Assembly: GCA_035542975.1 (NCBI GenBank)
Contig: DATKKK010000045.1
Span: 1 to 6,398, forward strand
Source of the DNA: DATKKK01 sp035542975
GTDB taxonomy: Archaea > Thermoproteota > Bathyarchaeia > Bathyarchaeales > Bathycorpusculaceae
Length of the DNA: 6,398 bases
Direction of reading: 5' to 3'
Under the pieces are notes generated by a model. The model made no database searches and was not told the DNA's origin. It saw only the letters and a program-made list of their open reading frames with translations. Positions 1-6,374 of the stretch are shown here, one piece after another. Within the stretch, counting starts at the first letter, position 1. Each line of letters begins with the position of its first letter. A program made the position numbers and the translations under genes.

Positions 1-104
1 GGTGAGGGCATGTCGGTTGCGAGTGCTGGTTGTGAGTGTGAGATGCTAGCTGCTAATAAGCAGGTTGCGATGAGTATGCAGATTGATGCTGCTTTAAAGT
101 TCAA
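1..104 (-). CDS. 5' end of a gene for a secreted protein (partial)
   Basis: Only the first 34 codons are in the window; the gene continues past the left edge. Reading leftwards from a TTG at 104, the frame is open and gives a textbook signal peptide: a short n-region (MNFKAAS), a hydrophobic core (ICILIATCLLAA), and an AxA-type cleavage site (PALA before TD, residues 26-31). An AGGAG Shine-Dalgarno lies at 114-118, 9 nt before the TTG, and a TATA-like element lies further upstream. No lipobox is present, so signal peptidase I-type processing is expected. The codons favour A and C in third position. It is co-oriented with the two secreted-protein genes to its right, but a promoter and a 120-nt gap separate it from them. 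Its function cannot be told from this fragment. The start and export signal are well supported; the rest is unknown. Confidence 0.7.
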   Translation of the reverse strand, partial: MNFKAASICILIATCLLAASISHSQPALATDMPS

Positions 105-113
105 ACTTTCATT

Positions 114-118
114 CTCCT
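114..118 (-). promoter_or_regulatory. Shine-Dalgarno (AGGAG) for the left-edge gene
   Basis: AGGAG on the minus strand sits 9 nt before the TTG at 104. It decides this start. An ATG overlaps the spacer but reads only three codons before TGA, so it is not a usable start. Confidence 0.65.
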
Positions 119-156
119 ATAACTTGTGATTTGCGATACAGTGTTCGACTGAAGAG

Positions 157-164
157 CTTATAAC
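157..164 (-). promoter_or_regulatory. Possible archaeal TATA box for the left-edge gene
   Basis: The minus strand reads GTTATAAG here, preceded by a purine-rich stretch (GAAAAGT) that could serve as a BRE. Transcription would start near 133-138, giving a leader of about 30 nt that includes the AGGAG. The core is a weak match to TTTATATA, and read-through from the upstream operon is an alternative source of transcript. Confidence 0.4.
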
Positions 165-224
165 ACTTTTCAACAACACAAAAACATAGGACGATACGCT
201 TGCTTGCCAACGTTATTCTGATGG

Positions 225-2789
225 CTAGCTTTCTCTGCATCCCATCAGTACTGGAGGATGTCCTCCTCCGCCGCCTCCGCCACCATAATGCACAAACGTG
301 ATCATTATTTTGTATTGTCCAAAGCCTGTGAGGCTGAAGACGCGTAGTTTGTAGAGATGTCCTAATGGAAGATAGAGTTCGAAGGCATCGCTTGGTCCTG
401 CTATTTTCGTACCGTTGGTTGCGTCGTAGAGTTCTATGTTGAACATGGCGTTTTGTGGTGGAATTACTCTGAAACGGACTCTATCACTCGGTTGACAGTA
501 GTAGGTGTTGTTGATTCTGTACCAGTCTTCGTCGTCTAGGTAGCCTGAGAAATCGAAAGTGTTGACTATTGTAGCGGTGTCTTTTGTATCTCCCGCGTCG
601 ACGTCTGTTCCTGCATCATTGGGCACGGTTGCTCTAATCTCGATATGATAGATGAATGCCCCAATATCGACTCCATTGTCGCTGTCGCTTACAAACACGA
701 ATCTTATGGAGTTTATGGTGTTTTGCAGCGATTTGTTGAACCATTGTCTATCAATGGTGGAGCTTATTGTTCGGATTGTTGTCCAAGTTAGGTCGGTGTT
801 TCTAGCTTGTATTTGTAGGTAGTCGCCTGATTCTATGCCACAGATGGCTACGCAGTAGTAGAGCCACGCGCTTCTGTAGGGTTTCAGGTCTATGTCCATC
901 TGCAGAATTGCGTTCATGTTTTTGTCATAGTCGAGTACTTCAGTGTTTGGTTTGTTGTCGTGTATAGAGTTTTGTCCTACAGCCGCACACCATAGACAGT
1001 TTCCGGCTGGAAAGTTTGGAGAGCCTGAGAAGGAGTAGTTGTAGGGCATTGTTCCCCAGCTGTCTAGTCCCGAATCGGGATTTACATCATTAATTGAGTA
1101 TGAACTCAGACCTTCATCGAAAGAATCAAAAAACACTGTATTGGTGTATGTGTCGCCTCTTGGGAAATATACAGCAAGTTCTATGTTATCACCTGTTATT
1201 GGTCCATAATGCTCGGCTGGGTAAGTAGGTGTTAGCTCTACCCCCCAATTTATTGGTATAATGGACCACCCTGTTCTTTGGACACCATTATCCTTGGTCT
1301 TTTTGATCGAGAGGCTTACTGCAAACATCGATTGGAATTCTATTATATCATAATATCCTTCATCAGATGTATATGTATCCACAATGAAATTCTGGTTGAG
1401 CTCTTTCCGCGGTTCGCTCCAATTTTCGTATTGAATGGGTGTGAACCAGTTAGATATAAGTGATACGCCGCTCATAACTTTCGAGAGCATTGTTGGATCA
1501 ATCCACGAAAAACCGTACAGCAACGCCTTCAGCAGCACACCATTTCCTGCTTCCATCACTTGACTTGAGAAATCTTGGTGTCCATTTTTTGAAAGCTTAT
1601 GATATGGCTCTAGAGAATATCCGCCTTCGTCGTCTGGTATTTCAGGTTTGACGGATAAAAACACCTCATCAACTGTGATGCTTGAGTAGTAGGGACGCTT
1701 TATTGCGCCATAGATGAAAAAGCCTACATGCACCTCACATTCGCTGGAGTCTTCCCAATAATGATACCCAAGAATCGTTGGGGCTGCATGAATGAAAAAA
1801 GTTGTATCGCCCGCAGAATAGTAGCTATCTCTTGTAACTCCCTTGAAATTCGTCGTGCCAGTCCAAATAGCTGCAGCACAACCTACATATGCCCTCCAAT
1901 AATCTGCATCAGTGTACCATCCATTTCCGTGAATCGTCCTAAATGTACCTATGTGAACAAAAACGCCGAACTTCACCGAGCTCAGTTGAAAACGCTCATC
2001 CTCTCCAGAAGGCTTGATAAATGCCAAAACAGCACCTGTATAATAGTCACCATCACCCCATATAGGCAAGATTACATTGCTTTGAAAAAGAGATTTGCTA
2101 AGTGGTCTGTCTCTTGAAACATATATGTAGTCATTCGTCATCCAGCTTTTGTCCGACGGACTTAATACGTTTGAGGCATTAATGGTGAGTACATCTCTTT
2201 CGCTACCTTGCAGAATTGGCAGACTTGCGTTCAAGCCTATATGTATTAGAACATGCTGAAAACCAGAAGCTTCCCACGTTTCGCAGGAACTAGCACCCTG
2301 ACGCCAACAATAAAAGAACGGATAACCAGAAATATGAACCCAAGTTATATGTCTAACAAGCATAGCTTCAGCGATTTTATCCGCCCAGCTAAATCCGTCA
2401 TATCCCGTGGGAACAGGAACGATTTCACCATGAATGTTGACAACAATAACGTCTTCATAAGATTCGATAATATTTTTATACGTATCCCAATCTGAAACAA
2501 TCTGATAGCTTGTATCCAGAAAAGGTGGGGTCTCACCATATTTTACATGAATTGCTGGAACGCACCAACAATCATATTGACTTTTGCCATAAACCGACAC
2601 CGCAGCTATTGCACCTTGCACTGCGCTTGATCTATTGTCAACCCAAGCGGTGCCTACGTCTGGTAGTGAGATAATATACACTTTGGCTTTTCCAACGTCA
2701 CATTTTGCTTGTTGTATATTCGTGAAGAACATAGCAGACGAAAACAACATTGCAGCTAAGACGATTACTGCGAGTTCTCTGAAGTGCAT
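225..2789 (-). CDS. Large secreted multidomain protein with paralogue domain, MAM-like and PPC domains
   Basis: This is an intact 854-residue extracellular protein of unknown function. Residues 6-22 form a signal-peptide core. Residues about 97-310 match the product of the gene just upstream: N118-x-H120-G, P125VP, W135xDKIAEAM, TW150VH152 with GYPF to residue 158, ET171W, PIW244G, FVH279xGT, H287GNGW and VGC304A. Residues about 315-545 are beta-rich and unrecognised. Residues about 553-720 resemble a jelly-roll/MAM-like module of secreted peptidases (FFDSFDEG at the start, SIRFVFVSDSD near the end). Residues about 724-833 look like a PPC (bacterial pre-peptidase C-terminal) domain: NDAGTDVDAGDT, then DDEDWY, then the FNIELYDATNG strand. 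The protein ends in eight glycines (836-843) and an 11-residue tail with no membrane anchor. At least eight N-x-S/T sequons suggest a glycosylated surface or secreted product. No catalytic triad was recognised. The ATG start overlaps the upstream gene by 25 nt, with GAGGG upstream as a plausible ribosome site, so it is probably translationally coupled. The MAM-like and PPC assignments come from pattern reading only. Confidence 0.88.
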   Translation of the reverse strand: MHFRELAVIVLAAMLFSSAMFFTNIQQAKCDVGKAKVYIISLPDVGTAWVDNRSSAVQGAIAAVSVYGKSQYDCWCVPAIHVKYGETPPFLDTSYQIVSDWDTYKNIIESYEDVIVVNIHGEIVPVPTGYDGFSWADKIAEAMLVRHITWVHISGYPFFYCWRQGASSCETWEASGFQHVLIHIGLNASLPILQGSERDVLTINASNVLSPSDKSWMTNDYIYVSRDRPLSKSLFQSNVILPIWGDGDYYTGAVLAFIKPSGEDERFQLSSVKFGVFVHIGTFRTIHGNGWYTDADYWRAYVGCAAAIWTGTTNFKGVTRDSYYSAGDTTFFIHAAPTILGYHYWEDSSECEVHVGFFIYGAIKRPYYSSITVDEVFLSVKPEIPDDEGGYSLEPYHKLSKNGHQDFSSQVMEAGNGVLLKALLYGFSWIDPTMLSKVMSGVSLISNWFTPIQYENWSEPRKELNQNFIVDTYTSDEGYYDIIEFQSMFAVSLSIKKTKDNGVQRTGWSIIPINWGVELTPTYPAEHYGPITGDNIELAVYFPRGDTYTNTVFFDSFDEGLSSYSINDVNPDSGLDSWGTMPYNYSFSGSPNFPAGNCLWCAAVGQNSIHDNKPNTEVLDYDKNMNAILQMDIDLKPYRSAWLYYCVAICGIESGDYLQIQARNTDLTWTTIRTISSTIDRQWFNKSLQNTINSIRFVFVSDSDNGVDIGAFIYHIEIRATVPNDAGTDVDAGDTKDTATIVNTFDFSGYLDDEDWYRINNTYYCQPSDRVRFRVIPPQNAMFNIELYDATNGTKIAGPSDAFELYLPLGHLYKLRVFSLTGFGQYKIMITFVHYGGGGGGGGHPPVLMGCRES
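261..284 (-). repeat. Gly8-coding GGN tract
   Basis: Eight consecutive glycine codons (GGT, GGC and GGA mixed) directly follow the PPC domain of the large secreted protein and precede its last 11 residues. The codons vary, so this is not a pure triplet repeat. Poly-Gly stretches at this position in secreted archaeal proteins usually act as a flexible linker to a further domain, but here almost nothing follows. Confidence 0.8.
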
Positions 2790-4075
2790 AAGGTTTCGCC
2801 CTCATCTTGGTTTTTTCTTCTTTGCCATACAACTATTACTCCTATTGCTACGAAGCAAATGGCGACAGCTACTGAAGTCACTCCACTCTCTTCCGAAGAA
2901 GTTTGAGGTTTCGCGGCGTTTGATGCGGACACCATCGCCTTGTAAATTCTGTCCCAAAACTCTGTTGGACCATATCGTTTATCATAGATTCTTGCTTCAT
3001 TGAGGTAGTTTTTGGCAGTGTCTAAGCCTTCAGTTCTTCCTTCATAAGTAGCCTCCTTAATCAGAGCTTCAGTTTCGGAAATGATTATTTCTCTAGCAGT
3101 TCTTGAAACCAGACACCATAAGCCAGTTGCACAGCCAACATGCGCTCTCTCGAAATCCTTGTCTGTCTTCCATCCGTTTCCGTGTCTTGTCTCATTGGTT
3201 CCAACGTGCACGTAGAATCCGAAGCTGGTTTGGTTTTCAGATTCCTTGAAGGCGATGGCAGCGCCAGTTAAAGGTTCAGACCCGTTCCTGTCAAAAAGTC
3301 CCCAGATAGGCATTGCAACGAGGTTCTCGAAGCCTGAAACTGGGAGGCGCCAAGTCTCACTTGCATAAAGAGCATCTTGATAAGCCCAAGTGTCATGTAA
3401 GATATAGAGATGTAAATCAACTGCAGTTAACTCAGCCCAATTGTCTGTGTTGCAGGTGAGGTTTGGTTCTCCGATGTGTGACATCAACTGCTTAAGTCCT
3501 TTGTCTCCCCATGTTTCAAGGTTGGCGTTTTGTTTCTGGCAATAGTAGAAGGGGTAGCCTCCTACGTGAACCCATGTGAGATTTCGGCTTTGCATGGCTT
3601 CCGCTATCTTGTCAACCCATTCTTCTCTTGAATAGCCTTCTGGAACAGGAATAACCGAACCATGAGCATTAACAACTACACAATCATACTCTGATTCCAC
3701 AATATCCTTGTAATAATTCCATTGAGTTACCAAATGGAAGGAGACGTTAGTCATGAAACTAGCACGGACGTAAGCTCCTTCTATTCTCAAGAAATGGCTT
3801 GAAACATTTTGCCATTCCCTCGGAAAAGGAAGAGTGATCGACAGGTTATACCTAATTAGACTCTCACAGGCTGTTTCGACGCCGTCCACAACCTTCGAAA
3901 TATTGTCCACATCACGAGCCTCAACACCATCCAACACCACAACGTAGACATGAACCTTGATCCTATTATTCACAACCTGCAAGCTGCAATGAGCCTTAGG
4001 TATGTTCTGAAAAGAAAGGCTGACAGCAGAAGAGATGAGCAAAAACGTTAAGCATACTGCTGCATGGAACTTCAC
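2765..4075 (-). CDS. Secreted, C-terminally membrane-anchored paralogue of the large secreted protein
   Basis: This 436-residue protein starts with GTG, with a GGTGGG Shine-Dalgarno 5 nt upstream. Residues 5-22 are a signal-peptide core. Residues about 115-320 hold an unrecognised domain shared with the next gene: N136AH138G, P143VP, W153xDKIAEAM, TW168VH170 with GGYPF to residue 176 and C179, ET188W, PIW258G, YVH290xGT, H298GNGW and VGC315A. An alternating hydrophobic strand followed by NxHG, then TWVHxGG, is reminiscent of the flavodoxin-like or class I amidotransferase-like fold. No amidotransferase Cys-His-Glu triad is evident, so this is only a guess. Residues about 322-388 form a charged helical stalk, then a Ser/Glu linker, one membrane helix (about 399-417) and an Arg/Lys-rich cytoplasmic tail (QRRKNQ). 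Nine N-x-S/T sequons in the outer part fit a glycosylated cell-surface protein. It is first in the operon and its last eight codons overlap the start of the following gene. The molecular function is unknown. Confidence 0.88.
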   Translation of the reverse strand: MKFHAAVCLTFLLISSAVSLSFQNIPKAHCSLQVVNNRIKVHVYVVVLDGVEARDVDNISKVVDGVETACESLIRYNLSITLPFPREWQNVSSHFLRIEGAYVRASFMTNVSFHLVTQWNYYKDIVESEYDCVVVNAHGSVIPVPEGYSREEWVDKIAEAMQSRNLTWVHVGGYPFYYCQKQNANLETWGDKGLKQLMSHIGEPNLTCNTDNWAELTAVDLHLYILHDTWAYQDALYASETWRLPVSGFENLVAMPIWGLFDRNGSEPLTGAAIAFKESENQTSFGFYVHVGTNETRHGNGWKTDKDFERAHVGCATGLWCLVSRTAREIIISETEALIKEATYEGRTEGLDTAKNYLNEARIYDKRYGPTEFWDRIYKAMVSASNAAKPQTSSEESGVTSVAVAICFVAIGVIVVWQRRKNQDEGETLCTSENSQ

Positions 4076-4080
4076 AAACG

Positions 4081-4086
4081 CCCACC
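4081..4086 (-). promoter_or_regulatory. Shine-Dalgarno (GGTGGG) fixing the GTG start at 4075
   Basis: The minus strand reads GGTGGG, ending 5 nt before the GTG. No other start codon nearby has a comparable site, and the signal peptide begins immediately, so the GTG is the likely true start. Confidence 0.6.
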
Positions 4087-4108
4087 ATTTATATTTTTAG
4101 TTAAAGTA

Positions 4109-4119
4109 TTATATAAAAG
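4109..4119 (-). promoter_or_regulatory. TATA box of the secreted-protein operon
   Basis: The minus strand reads CTTTTATATAA, close to the archaeal consensus TTTATATA. Counting about 25 nt downstream puts the transcription start near 4088, leaving a short leader of about 12 nt that just contains the GGTGGG ribosome site. One promoter would serve both overlapping genes to its left. Confidence 0.6.
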
Positions 4120-4192
4120 TTGCCAGAAATCAGAATACAACACATCACACTTGATTTACACGTGCATAATAGTCATTGTTTTCCGTAAGAAT

Positions 4193-4200
4193 CTTATAGT
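4193..4200 (+). promoter_or_regulatory. Possible TATA box for the thiolase/DUF35 operon
   Basis: CTTATAGT, preceded by the purine-rich GTAAGAAT, lies about 55 nt before the TTG start. Transcription would begin near 4222 with a leader of about 30 nt. It is a weak match to the consensus. A better-looking TTTATATTTT at 4088-4097 on this strand would give a leader of about 130 nt, which is less usual in archaea. Confidence 0.35.
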
Positions 4201-4234
4201 GAGATAGCTAAACTACGCTTTCAAAAAACTATTT

Positions 4235-4240
4235 AGGTGG
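4235..4240 (+). promoter_or_regulatory. Shine-Dalgarno (AGGTGG) for the TTG-started thiolase gene
   Basis: AGGTGG ends 10 nt before the TTG at 4251. The protein begins at once with a typical thiolase first strand (KVGIVAGSISRF), so the TTG is well supported as the start. Confidence 0.65.
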
Positions 4241-4250
4241 AAAGAAAAAC

Positions 4251-5546
4251 TTGACACACAAAGTCGGAATAGTCGCAGGAAGCATATCAAGATTCGACAA
4301 CCCAAGACACACACTACAAGAAGAAATGTGCGCAGAAGCCGTCAAAATGATACTAAACGACGTACCAAACCTCGAACTCACCGACTTCGTCAAAAAAGGC
4401 TACGCCGCCTGCTACAGCTACTTCAGCGACATCCTCGAACAACAACAATGCATGCACTGGATAATCAACGACTACCTAGGCCTAAGCGCCCTACCCTCAT
4501 ACCGAGTAGAATCAGGCGGAGCCACACCAATCGACGCAGTAATAAACGCAGCCTTATGGATACGCTCAGGCATGTTCCCCGCCGTACTCGTAGTCGGATG
4601 GGAAAAAATGAACGAACTCCCCATCCAAAAAGTCAACGAAGCCATCGCCATCGCAGGCGACACAGACTGGGACTTCGTCTCAGGCTTCACCTACAACGCC
4701 TTCTACGCAACAATGGAAGCAAGAAGAATGCACGTCTACGGCGACACCGAAGAAGACCTAGCAGAAGTCTCCGTACTAAACCACAACAACTCACTTGAAA
4801 ACCCATACGCACAGTGGCCAGCCCAACACGGCTTCACAAAAATCACCGTAGACGACGTCTACAAAAGCCGCCTAATCTCATGGCCGTATAGACAGTATGA
4901 ATGCGCCATGACAAGCGAAGGCGCCTCAGCACTCCTACTAGCCAACGAAGAATTAACAAAGAAACTAACCGACAACCCAATATGGATAAGCGGCGTAGGC
5001 TTCGGCGCAGACACCATGAGAGCAGGAGACAGACCAGACAACCCCGCATGGAAAGGACTGTACCCAGAAGACGAAAAAATCTGGCCAAAACACGTGCCCA
5101 AGCCCATGTCACCCTACCCAGACCTACAAAACTTCGGCTCACTACGCGTCTCCGCAAGAATGGCCTACAAAGACGCAGGCGTCAAAAACCCACGCAAAGA
5201 AATGAGCCTCGTAGAAATCTTCGACCCCTACGCAGGCGTAGTACTCGCAGGCTTAGAAGATTTTGACTTCTGCAAACGCGGCGAAGGAAAAACCCTGCTC
5301 CGAGACGGAGTAATCAGCCGCGACGGCGAACTCCCATGCCAACTCAGCGGCGCCTTAACAGCACAGGGACACGCAGTCGGCTCAACCTCAATCGCACAAG
5401 TCGTCGACGTCTACTGGCAACTAAGCAACCAAATCGCCAAAAAATGGGGCGCACCAAACAGACAACTACGCAACCCAAAGAAAGGCTTCATACACGGACA
5501 CGGCGGCACAGGATGCCAAGCAGGCGCCGTCGTCTTGGAGGTGTAA
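4251..5546 (+). CDS. Thiolase-superfamily protein (SCP-x/archaeal type) lacking the nucleophilic cysteine
   Basis: At 431 residues this has the length and layout of archaeal thiolase-domain proteins annotated as acetyl-CoA acetyltransferase. Visible landmarks are the first strand KVGIVAGSISRF (4-15), RVESGGATP (85-93) where the family has RVE followed by CASG, the strand and turn IRSGMFPAVLVVGWEKM (104-120), VEIFDPY (321-327) where SCP-x thiolases have HDCF, GHAVGS with H374, and HGHGGTG (415-421) with H415 at the position of the second catalytic Cys of biosynthetic thiolases. The residue aligning with the acyl-accepting cysteine is glycine (about G90), and no Cys lies between residues 68 and 217. 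Normal ping-pong thiolysis through a Cys thioester is therefore doubtful. Cys-independent C-C cleavage, as in the steroid side-chain aldolase Ltp2 that also partners a DUF35 protein, is one precedent. The gene starts with TTG and lies 4 nt before the DUF35 gene, its probable complex partner. No HMG-CoA synthase gene is visible, unlike the archaeal mevalonate clusters. Coding sequence is rich in A and C. The fold assignment is firm; reaction and substrate are unknown. Confidence 0.93.
   Translation: MTHKVGIVAGSISRFDNPRHTLQEEMCAEAVKMILNDVPNLELTDFVKKGYAACYSYFSDILEQQQCMHWIINDYLGLSALPSYRVESGGATPIDAVINAALWIRSGMFPAVLVVGWEKMNELPIQKVNEAIAIAGDTDWDFVSGFTYNAFYATMEARRMHVYGDTEEDLAEVSVLNHNNSLENPYAQWPAQHGFTKITVDDVYKSRLISWPYRQYECAMTSEGASALLLANEELTKKLTDNPIWISGVGFGADTMRAGDRPDNPAWKGLYPEDEKIWPKHVPKPMSPYPDLQNFGSLRVSARMAYKDAGVKNPRKEMSLVEIFDPYAGVVLAGLEDFDFCKRGEGKTLLRDGVISRDGELPCQLSGALTAQGHAVGSTSIAQVVDVYWQLSNQIAKKWGAPNRQLRNPKKGFIHGHGGTGCQAGAVVLEV
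5537..5543 (+). promoter_or_regulatory. Shine-Dalgarno (GGAGGTG) inside the thiolase gene's last codons
   Basis: GGAGGTG overlaps the final codons of the thiolase gene and lies 7 nt before the ATG of the DUF35 gene. This near-perfect site indicates efficient, probably coupled, translation of the two partners. Confidence 0.75.
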
Positions 5547-5550
5547 AAAC

Positions 5551-6237
5551 ATGAAGCAACCAGGACCAGAAAAAATCCTGAAAGAAAAAAAGATAGATGA
5601 AAAACACTGGCAAGACTGGGAACGCAAGGGCGGATGGACACCAGAAGGCTGGAAGATAATAGAGATGAACGATGGACCAACGCTCAACGAGCTGAAACCC
5701 GACACGTTCATGATCGTGCACCGCCCACACGGAAGCCTCTTCCATCACAGCTACGGCAAAGTCTCACCCTTCTTCATAGGCCTGCAACAAAACAAACTAT
5801 ACGGAACAAAATGCCCCAAATGCGGACTAGTCTACTGCCCGCCACGAGCACACTGCTTCAACCCCAAATGCAGACTAGCCGAAACCGAATGGATCGAGCT
5901 CAAAAAGAAAGGAGAAGTCCACTCCTACACGATAATGACAATCGCTTGGCCATCCATGGCACACCTGCAACCACTCGTAGGAGCAATGATAAGAATCGAC
6001 GGCACGAACACCTGCCTACCCATGACCATGCGAGACATCGACCCAGAAAAAGTAAACATAGGCCTAAAAGTCAACATAAACATAATCAAACAACCAAAAG
6101 GCGACCTTCTAGACGTTTACGCCACGCCCGCAGAAGAACCCGTAGCACCGAAGCGAACGCCGGAAGAGCTTAAGCGTTTCAGAGAAGACATGGAAAGAAC
6201 AAGAGTATGGGTCAAGAAAACCTTCGGCACAAAATAG
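5551..6237 (+). CDS. DUF35 zinc-ribbon/OB-fold protein, partner of the thiolase-like protein
   Basis: The protein has 228 residues. A rubredoxin-like zinc ribbon spans about 85-112 (C88-x2-C91, PPR at 97-99, C102-x4-C107, plus an extra C96). An OB-fold follows (about 115-195), with strands such as GEVHSYTIM and GLKVNINI. The family (DUF35, acyl-CoA-associated OB-fold) binds thiolases or HMG-CoA synthase and is thought to hold the CoA or acyl-CoA. Known partners include the archaeal thiolase/HMG-CoA synthase complex, benzoylsuccinyl-CoA thiolase BbsAB and Ltp2-ChsH2. Two features are unusual. The second knuckle is C-x4-C instead of the common C-x2-C, and about 75 charged and aromatic residues precede the helix and strand (FFIGLQQNKLYG) that normally begin the family, making it longer than the usual roughly 130-150 residues. 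A charged helical tail (203-228) closes the protein. Its position 4 nt after the thiolase gene and its strong ribosome site argue for a stable complex. The family call is firm; the substrate is unknown. Confidence 0.93.
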   Translation: MKQPGPEKILKEKKIDEKHWQDWERKGGWTPEGWKIIEMNDGPTLNELKPDTFMIVHRPHGSLFHHSYGKVSPFFIGLQQNKLYGTKCPKCGLVYCPPRAHCFNPKCRLAETEWIELKKKGEVHSYTIMTIAWPSMAHLQPLVGAMIRIDGTNTCLPMTMRDIDPEKVNIGLKVNINIIKQPKGDLLDVYATPAEEPVAPKRTPEELKRFREDMERTRVWVKKTFGTK

Positions 6238-6246
6238 CTTGTTAAA

Positions 6247-6278
6247 CGGCTTATCTTAAAGCCGCAATCCCCCTTTTT
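6247..6278 (+). terminator. Hairpin plus T-tract terminator of the thiolase/DUF35 operon
   Basis: CGGCTT (6247-6252) and AAGCCG (6259-6264) form a perfect 6-bp stem with a 6-nt loop, 10 nt after the DUF35 stop codon. A pyrimidine run ending in five T (6274-6278) follows. Archaeal termination depends mainly on the T-run; the hairpin may add stability to the 3' end. Confidence 0.55.
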
Positions 6279-6305
6279 CGTTAAAAACTCCTGAAAAACT
6301 GAAGA

Positions 6306-6315
6306 TATTTAAATA
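6306..6315 (+). promoter_or_regulatory. TATA box for the right-edge gene
   Basis: TATTTAAATA is a good archaeal TATA element, preceded by a purine-rich AACTGAAGA that could act as a BRE. Transcription would begin near 6337, about 38 nt before the TTG start. Together with the terminator just upstream it marks a new transcription unit. Confidence 0.55.
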
Positions 6316-6358
6316 GTCGTTCAGACACAATCCACTTTTCCACACATCAGCACTGTTT

Positions 6359-6365
6359 AGAGGAG
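6359..6365 (+). promoter_or_regulatory. Shine-Dalgarno (AGAGGAG) for the right-edge gene
   Basis: AGAGGAG ends 9 nt before a TTG at 6375, matching the spacing seen for the other TTG-started genes here. Confidence 0.55.
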
Positions 6366-6374
6366 ACACTCAAC

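Noticed and set aside
104..116. Tiny leader ORF (ATG, two codons, TGA) between the Shine-Dalgarno and the TTG of the left-edge gene
   Set aside because: It is too close to the ribosome site to be translated separately, and the TTG frame alone gives a signal peptide. It is probably coincidental.
2700..2789. Lipoprotein signal: a Cys at residue 30 in both paralogues just after the hydrophobic core
   Set aside because: The residues before it (QAK and KAH) do not fit a lipobox. The shared Cys is more likely conserved for another reason.
1278..3003. Plus-strand and short minus-strand frames within the two secreted-protein genes
   Set aside because: The minus-strand frames encode paralogous proteins with signal peptides and shared motifs, so the others are chance frames.
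4328..5266. Long Arg-rich and Leu/Ser-rich open frames in other frames of the thiolase gene, on both strands
   Set aside because: They arise from the A/C-rich codon use of the real gene, have low-complexity translations, no ribosome sites and no recognisable domain.
5411..6173. Open frames antisense to or offset from the DUF35 gene
   Set aside because: They overlap a clearly recognisable DUF35 protein, and their Ser/Phe- or Arg-rich translations look like composition shadows.
4251..6237. Archaeal mevalonate cluster (thiolase, DUF35, HMG-CoA synthase)
   Set aside because: No HMG-CoA synthase gene is visible next to the pair, and the thiolase-like protein lacks the Cys needed to make acetoacetyl-CoA by the normal route.
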